NCBI RefSeq assembly: GCF_049446155.1
Contig: NZ_JBMSEE010000002.1
Coordinates: 1 to 64,000, forward strand
DNA from: Rivibacter sp049446155
Lineage (GTDB): Bacteria; Pseudomonadota; Gammaproteobacteria; Burkholderiales; Burkholderiaceae_C
DNA length: 64,000 nt
Direction: 5' to 3'
In this document: in pieces, positions 59,765 through 64,000 of the stretch
Layout: the number at the start of each line of letters is the position of its first letter
Numbering within the stretch: position 1 is the stretch's first letter
Program-made: the position numbers and the translations under genes
Notes under the pieces: model-generated
Database searches by the model: none
What the model saw: only the letters and a program-made list of their open reading frames with translations
What the model was told of the DNA's origin: nothing

Positions 59765-59816
59765 TGTTGCACGCCGGCCCTGCGCGCCGATTGATCGGCC
59801 TCAGATGCCGGTGAAC

Positions 59817-61379
59817 TCAGCCCACCGCGTCGGCCGGTGCCTTCCATTTCGCGAGGTAGCGCGCCACGGCCGGGGCGTGGAAGCGCGCCGCGCACCAGCC
59901 GATGTGGCCGTCGGGGCGCAGCAGGAAGCACGACGTCCGCGGGATGCGCGCGCGCGCCAGCGCCGCGTCGTTGGCTGGCGCATCGGGCAAGGCGATCACC
60001 TGCCATTCGGGCGCCGCCTCGGCCGGCGCGCTCTGGCCGGCGAGGATCAGCGTCCAGCGCGTGTCGTCGCGCCGCGCATACAGGTCTTCGACCTCGCCGC
60101 CGGGGCGCAGTACCAGCTTCAGCCACGGGAAGCGGTCGCCGGCGCGCGGCGCCTGCGCGGGCCAGCGCTCGGCCGTTTCGCTCAGGGGGCTCGAGCGGTA
60201 GTGGATGCCGATCTGCGAGACGGTGCGAAAGGCCAGCGACTGCACGCGCGGGCGGCGCATCGCGAACGCGGCCAGCCGCGCGATGACCTCGGTGCGCAGC
60301 AGGCCGGCGACGCGGTTGTCGGTGACGGCGACGCGAAACGCCTGGTCGGTGGTCGCGAGCAGTCGCTGCGCGATCGGCAGGCGCTCGGCCTCGTAGGTGT
60401 CGAGCAGGCCTTCGTCGGCGCCGTCGCGCAGCACCGCGGCGAGCTTCCAGGCGAGGTTGTAGGCGTCCTGCAGGCCGGTGTTCATGCCCTGCGCGCCGAC
60501 CGGACTGTGGATGTGCGCGGCGTCGCCGAGCAGGAAGCTGCGGCCGGCGCGAAAGCGCGCCGCGTGGCGGTGGTGGATGCGGTAGGTCGAGAACCAGCGG
60601 CACTCGCTGACCGAAAGCGCGGTGCCGGCCTCGTCGCGCACCGAGGGCGCGACGTCCTCGAACGCGACGTCGTCGCGCCCGCGCAGCGCGGCCGGCAGGA
60701 TGCCGACGAGGCGCCAGTGATCCTCGCCGCGCATCGGAAAGAACAGGTGAAAGCCGTCCTGCCAGAGGTAGACGTTGACCTCGTCGGGCACCATCGGACC
60801 GCGCGCGGTCAGGTCGGCGACGAAGAACACGTGCTCGTAGGGCGCGCCGGGGAAGTCGATGCCGTTGAGCGCGCGCACGGCGCTGCGCGCGCCGTCGCAG
60901 CCGGCGATCCATTGGGCGGCCACCAGCCGTCGCTCGCCGTGCGGGTCGCGCAGCGTCGCGATCGCATCGCGCGGGCCCTGCTCGATCTTCTCCAGCTCGG
61001 TGTTCCACTGCACCGAGACGCCGAGCTCGGCGAGCCGCTCGCCCAGCAGGCGCTCGTTGTCGTCCTGGCCGAGGATCAGGATGAAGGGAAAGGCGCTCAG
61101 GTCCGCGCCGGCCTCGCCGAGCGGAATGCGCGCGGTGCGCCGGCCCTCGGCCCACAGGTTCGCGCCGGTGCCGCGCTTGCCCAGCGCGACCGCGCGCTCG
61201 GCGATGCCGAGGTGGCGATAGATCTCCAGCGTGCGCGCCTGCACGCCCAAGGCGCGCGTCTGCTGCGCCGGGCCGGCGTGGCGGTCGATGATCAGAGGGC
61301 GTATGCCGCGGCGCGCGAGCTGGCAGGCCAGCATCAGCCCGGTGGGGCCGGCACCGACGATCAGGACGTCTGTCTCCAC
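59817..61379 (-). CDS. FAD-dependent aromatic monooxygenase (UbiH/PheA-like)
   Basis: A 520-residue flavoprotein hydroxylase. The FAD motif is VGAGPTGLMLACQLA (from 8), the middle DG motif is IAGCDGARSAVR, and the second FAD motif is FLLGDAAHIHSPVGAQGMNTG. The C-terminal thioredoxin-like extension, with WTLILAGQSA, is typical of phenol or polyketide hydroxylases. The start is GTG 61379 with GGGGAG seven bases upstream. Gaps of 52 bp to the adaptor gene and 102 bp to LysR leave the operon structure open. The substrate is not predictable. Confidence 0.9.
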   Translation of the reverse strand: METDVLIVGAGPTGLMLACQLARRGIRPLIIDRHAGPAQQTRALGVQARTLEIYRHLGIAERAVALGKRGTGANLWAEGRRTARIPLGEAGADLSAFPFILILGQDDNERLLGERLAELGVSVQWNTELEKIEQGPRDAIATLRDPHGERRLVAAQWIAGCDGARSAVRALNGIDFPGAPYEHVFFVADLTARGPMVPDEVNVYLWQDGFHLFFPMRGEDHWRLVGILPAALRGRDDVAFEDVAPSVRDEAGTALSVSECRWFSTYRIHHRHAARFRAGRSFLLGDAAHIHSPVGAQGMNTGLQDAYNLAWKLAAVLRDGADEGLLDTYEAERLPIAQRLLATTDQAFRVAVTDNRVAGLLRTEVIARLAAFAMRRPRVQSLAFRTVSQIGIHYRSSPLSETAERWPAQAPRAGDRFPWLKLVLRPGGEVEDLYARRDDTRWTLILAGQSAPAEAAPEWQVIALPDAPANDAALARARIPRTSCFLLRPDGHIGWCAARFHAPAVARYLAKWKAPADAVG

Positions 61380-61481
61380 GCAAGCTCCCCGCGGGGCCGC
61401 GGTGGGGGCGCGGCCTGCGGGTGCATCCTAGGGCATGTCCGGGGCGCATTCACCGCGATCGAGTGCTGCCGCGCAGCCCCC

Positions 61482-61560
61482 TCACCCCCGCCCTCTCCCC
61501 CTGGCGGGGGAGAGGGAGTGGCTCCCTCTCCCGCGCGCGGGGGAAGGCCGGGGCGAGGGT
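61482..61560. repeat. Palindromic repeat block encoding the LysR C-terminal tail
   Basis: Two palindromes lie in tandem: CCCTCTCCCCC with GGGGGAGAGGG (near 61491-61519), then CTCCCTCTCCC with GCGCGGGGGA (near 61522-61546). They are flanked by CCCTCACCCCCG on one side and GGGGCGAGGG on the other. The family is that of 36221-36256 and 36576-36611. The minus-strand reading contains the stop codon of the LysR gene. Confidence 0.8.
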
Positions 61561-62465
61561 TCGCCGCCAGGCGCCGACGCCCGCTGCATCCGGCCCGCGA
61601 CCCAGTCGACGAACACCCGCACGCGCGGCGACAGCTGGCGATGGTGCGGGTACAGCACCGACACCGGCATCGGCGGCGGCTGCAGCGACGGGAACACCGC
61701 ACGCAGCGTGCCGGCGGCCAACTGCGGCTCGACGTGGTAGCGCGGCAGCTGCACGAAGCCCAGGCCGGCCTCGCAGCAAAGCGTGTAGGCGTCGGCACTG
61801 GCGACGGTGACGCTGCCCGGCAGCAGCATGGTCTTGCGCTCGCCGTCGACGACGAACTCGAAGGGCAGCAGCTTGCCGCTGCTGCCGGCGTAGTTCACTG
61901 CGCGATGCGTGCGGAACTCCTCCAGCGTGCGCGGCGTGCCGTGGTGCGCCAGGTAGGCGGCGCTGGCGCAGGTCACCTGATCGAGCAGCGCGACGCGGCG
62001 CCCGACCATGCTCGAGTCGCGCGGCTCGCCGGCACGCAGCACGCAGTCGACGCTTTCGCGCACCAGGTCGACCAGGCGGTCGCCGAGGCCGATCTCGAGC
62101 TCGATCTCGGGATAGGCCTCGAAGAACTCGCCCAGGTGCGGCAGCAGGAAGTGCGTGGCCAGCGTGCCCTGCAGGTCGACGCGCAGCTTGCCGCGCGGGC
62201 GTTGCGCGGCGCTGCCGAAGGCCGACTCGGTCTCCTCGATGTCGGCCAGCAGCCGCAGGCAGCGCTGGTAGTAGGCCTCGCCGTCGAGCGTGGCGCTGAC
62301 CTGGCGCGTCGTGCGGTGCAACAGGCGCACGCCGAGCCGGCGTTCGAGCTGCTGCACCGCGTGGGTCACCGTGGCGCGCGGCAGCCGCAACTCGTCGGCC
62401 GCCTTGGTGAAGCTCTTGCGCTCGACGATGCGCACGAAGATGTTCATCGCGTCGAAGCGGTCCAT
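61482..62465 (-). CDS. LysR family transcriptional regulator with repeat-derived tail
   Basis: A 327-residue LysR regulator. The N-terminal winged helix reads FVRIVERKSFTKAADELRLP and ATVTHAVQQLERRLGVRLLHR. The co-inducer domain follows with SVDCVLRAGEP and CEAGLGFVQLPRYHVEP. The normal end would be near VFVDWVAGRMQ. The last 28 residues (300-327, ending LSPARGRGRG) are translated from the intergenic repeat and look added by loss of the original stop. It is divergent from an SDR gene with a shared operator-like palindrome at 62516-62537. Confidence 0.92.
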   Translation of the reverse strand: MDRFDAMNIFVRIVERKSFTKAADELRLPRATVTHAVQQLERRLGVRLLHRTTRQVSATLDGEAYYQRCLRLLADIEETESAFGSAAQRPRGKLRVDLQGTLATHFLLPHLGEFFEAYPEIELEIGLGDRLVDLVRESVDCVLRAGEPRDSSMVGRRVALLDQVTCASAAYLAHHGTPRTLEEFRTHRAVNYAGSSGKLLPFEFVVDGERKTMLLPGSVTVASADAYTLCCEAGLGFVQLPRYHVEPQLAAGTLRAVFPSLQPPPMPVSVLYPHHRQLSPRVRVFVDWVAGRMQRASAPGGEPSPRPSPARGRGSHSLSPARGRGRG

Positions 62466-62515
62466 GGCGCGGCTCCTGGATTGTTTGCGGCTTCTGGATA
62501 GTCATGGCGAATCTA

Positions 62516-62537
62516 GCGCCTTTATCGATAGAAGCGC
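62516..62537. promoter_or_regulatory. Imperfect 22-bp palindrome between lysR and the SDR gene
   Basis: GCGCCTTTATC (62516-62526) and GATAGAAGCGC (62527-62537) are inverted repeats matching at 9 of 11 positions, centred on TATCGATA. It lies 51 bp before the LysR ATG and 48 bp before the SDR ATG, about half-way, as expected for a LysR site controlling both. Confidence 0.6.
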
Positions 62538-62584
62538 AAACACAAGAATGAGCTCACCGATTCACCACTTCGCTGGAGCAAGCC

Positions 62585-63328
62585 ATGAAGAACCCCGCCC
62601 CCGTTGCCATCGTCACCGGCGCCTCGCGCGGCATTGGCGCTGCCATCGCCGAGCGCCTGGCCCGCGACGGCCATGCCGTCGTCGTCAACTACGCCGGCCG
62701 CGCCGGCGAGGCCGCCGAGGTCGTTCAGGCCATCGAATCGACCGGTGGCCGCGCCGTCGCCGTGCAGGCCGACGTGGCCGATCCCGCCGCGGTGCGCCGC
62801 CTGTTCGACGAAGCCGAGCGCGCCTTCGGCCGCGTCGACGTGCTGGTCAACAACGCCGGCGTGATGCCGCCTTCGCTGCCGGCGCTGGCCGACACCGACG
62901 ACGCCACCTTCGACCGCCTGGTCGCGATCAACCTCAAGGGCAGCTTCAACACGATGCGCGAGGCCGCCAAGCGCCTGCAAGGCGGCGGGCGCATCGTCAA
63001 CCTCTCGAGCAGCCTGGTCGGCACCGCGCTGCCCGGCTACTCGGTCTACGCCGCCACCAAGGCGGCGATCGAAACGATGACGAACATCTTCGCCAAGGAG
63101 CTGCGCGGCAGGAGCATCACCGTCAACGCGGTCGCGCCGGGGCCTACGGCCACCGCGCTGTTCCTCGACGGCAAGACGCCCGAGGCGATCGAGCGCCTCG
63201 CCAAGGCGGCGCCGCTGGAGCGCCTGGGCGAGCCCGAGGACATTGCCTCGGCCATCTCGATCCTTGTCGGGTCTGACGCGGCGTGGATCAACGGCCAGAC
63301 GCTGCGAGCCAACGGTGGCCTGGTCTGA
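62585..63328 (+). CDS. SDR family oxidoreductase divergent from LysR
   Basis: A 247-residue short-chain dehydrogenase. It has TGASRGIGAAIAERLARDG, NNAGVMPP, catalytic Ser in VNLSSSLVG and YAATKAA (Tyr/Lys). The C-terminal GEPEDIASAISILVGSDAAWINGQTLRANGGLV matches FabG-like enzymes. The Asn-Tyr (VVVNYAG) after the second strand favours NADPH. GGAG precedes the ATG by six bases. It is probably induced through the LysR gene on the other strand. The substrate is unknown. Confidence 0.93.
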   Translation: MKNPAPVAIVTGASRGIGAAIAERLARDGHAVVVNYAGRAGEAAEVVQAIESTGGRAVAVQADVADPAAVRRLFDEAERAFGRVDVLVNNAGVMPPSLPALADTDDATFDRLVAINLKGSFNTMREAAKRLQGGGRIVNLSSSLVGTALPGYSVYAATKAAIETMTNIFAKELRGRSITVNAVAPGPTATALFLDGKTPEAIERLAKAAPLERLGEPEDIASAISILVGSDAAWINGQTLRANGGLV

Positions 63329-63340
63329 GCAGGCGTGCGC

Positions 63341-64000
63341 TCAGATGCGCGCCAGCGCCTGCGCCAGGTCGGCCCGCAGGTCTTCCACGTCCTCGATGCC
63401 GACCGACAGGCGCACCAGCGCATCGCCGATGCCGAGCTGCGCGCGGGTTTCGGGCGGAATCGTCGCGTGGGTCATGATCGCCGGGTGCTCGATCAGGCTC
63501 TCGACGCCGCCCAGGCTTTCGGCCAGCGCGAAGATGCGCACCGCTTCGAGAAAGCGCTTCGCGCCGGCGAGGTCGCAGCGCAAGGTCGCCGAGATCATGC
63601 CGCCGAAGCCCTTCATCTGGCGCTTCGCCAGCGCATGCTGCGGATGCGATTCGAGCCCCGGGTAGTGCACGCGCTCGACCTGCGGCTGGCGCTCCAGCCA
63701 CTGCGCGAGTTCGAGCGCACTCTCGCAGTGGCGCTGCATGCGCAGCGCCAGCGTCTTGACGCCGCGCAGCGCGAGGAAGCTGTCGAACGGCCCGGCGATC
63801 GCGCCGACCGCGTTCTGCAAGAAGCCCAGCCGCTCGCGCAAGGCCGCATGGCGCGGCTCGCCGCCGACGATCGCGACGCCGCCAATCACATCGGAGTGGC
63901 CGTTGAGGTACTTGGTGGTCGAGTGCACGACGACATCGAAGCCGAGCTCGAGCGGGCGCTGCACGTAGGGGCTGGCGAATGTGTTGTCGGCCACCGCGAG
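63341..64000 (-). CDS. Cys/Met-metabolism PLP-dependent enzyme, 3' part (partial)
   Basis: This is the C-terminal 219 residues of a cystathionine gamma-synthase or lyase-like enzyme. The gene continues beyond the window, so the start is missing. The PLP-binding lysine is in HSTTKYLNGHSDVIGG. Other family sequence is ADNTFASPYVQRPLELG, GPFDSFLALRGVKTL, AESLGGVESLIEHPAIMTH and LVRLSVGIEDVEDL. Gamma-synthase, beta/gamma-lyase and O-acylhomoserine sulfhydrylase cannot be separated from this fragment. It is convergent with the SDR gene, 12 bp apart. Confidence 0.9.
   Translation of the reverse strand, partial: LAVADNTFASPYVQRPLELGFDVVVHSTTKYLNGHSDVIGGVAIVGGEPRHAALRERLGFLQNAVGAIAGPFDSFLALRGVKTLALRMQRHCESALELAQWLERQPQVERVHYPGLESHPQHALAKRQMKGFGGMISATLRCDLAGAKRFLEAVRIFALAESLGGVESLIEHPAIMTHATIPPETRAQLGIGDALVRLSVGIEDVEDLRADLAQALARI

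Overview
The window is uniformly very GC-rich. Gene density is high, with many ATGA/TGATG start-stop overlaps, and nothing in it looks like rRNA, tRNA, CRISPR or a classical insertion sequence. Gene content (DUF1840, DUF6502/DUF5666, PREEEPQ-type RND pump, many MCPs, EutR-type minimal ethanolamine locus) and the types of intergenic repeat point to a free-living betaproteobacterium of the order Burkholderiales, probably near Rubrivivax, Leptothrix, Ideonella or Methylibium. This placement rests on memory of gene families, not on a search.

Layout. 1-3.1 kb: an interspersed repeat with a strong hairpin, then the catalytic subunit of a molybdenum formate dehydrogenase. 3.1-7.8 kb: a minimal ethanolamine locus (eutC, eutB, permease, divergent eutR). 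7.8-11.3 kb: a chemoreceptor almost without a periplasmic part, then a DUF6502-DUF5666 pair headed by a perfect 18-bp inverted repeat that abuts the start codon. 11.3-15.5 kb: FAH-family hydrolase, cyclopropane fatty acid synthase, DUF1840, PEBP-like protein and histidine phosphatase, with a triplicated 72-75-bp repeat. 15.6-26.2 kb: a compact lipid-modification operon (flavin oxidoreductase, DUF1365, Cfa-like methyltransferase, chalcone-isomerase-like protein, MFS, DUF3833, SDR, NTF2-like, second MFS) facing a TetR repressor and a sterol-desaturase-like hydroxylase.

26.2-31.5 kb: ruvB, a zinc-ribbon membrane protein, a diguanylate cyclase, two small envelope proteins and a PaaI-type thioesterase. 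31.6-42.1 kb: a ten-gene collinear beta-oxidation operon (TetR, acyl-CoA dehydrogenase, DUF2147, bifunctional hydroxyacyl-CoA dehydrogenase/hydratase, thiolase, alpha/beta hydrolase, enoyl-CoA hydratase, SGNH hydrolase, SDR). A DUF559 nuclease-like gene bracketed by inverted repeats sits between the bifunctional enzyme and the thiolase. 42.3-45.3 kb: HNH nuclease, glycine-zipper lipoprotein, SulP transporter. 45.6-52.5 kb: an ArsR-type regulator divergent from an RND pump, DUF2892, thioredoxin 2 and TolC-like protein. 52.5-56.6 kb: a second chemoreceptor with a FliA-type promoter and a PAS-GGDEF-EAL protein. 56.7-64 kb: a MacB-like ABC exporter with its adaptor, a flavin monooxygenase, a LysR/SDR divergent pair and the 3' part of a Cys/Met-metabolism PLP enzyme.

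The items most worth following are the TetR-controlled lipid cluster and its catalytically altered Cfa paralogue, the DUF6502-DUF5666 module with its palindrome, the ArsR-RND-DUF2892-thioredoxin set (possibly a thiol or persulfide stress pump), and the DUF559 cassette. Several dispersed hairpin repeats recur at gene ends, and in two places they have become part of protein-coding sequence.
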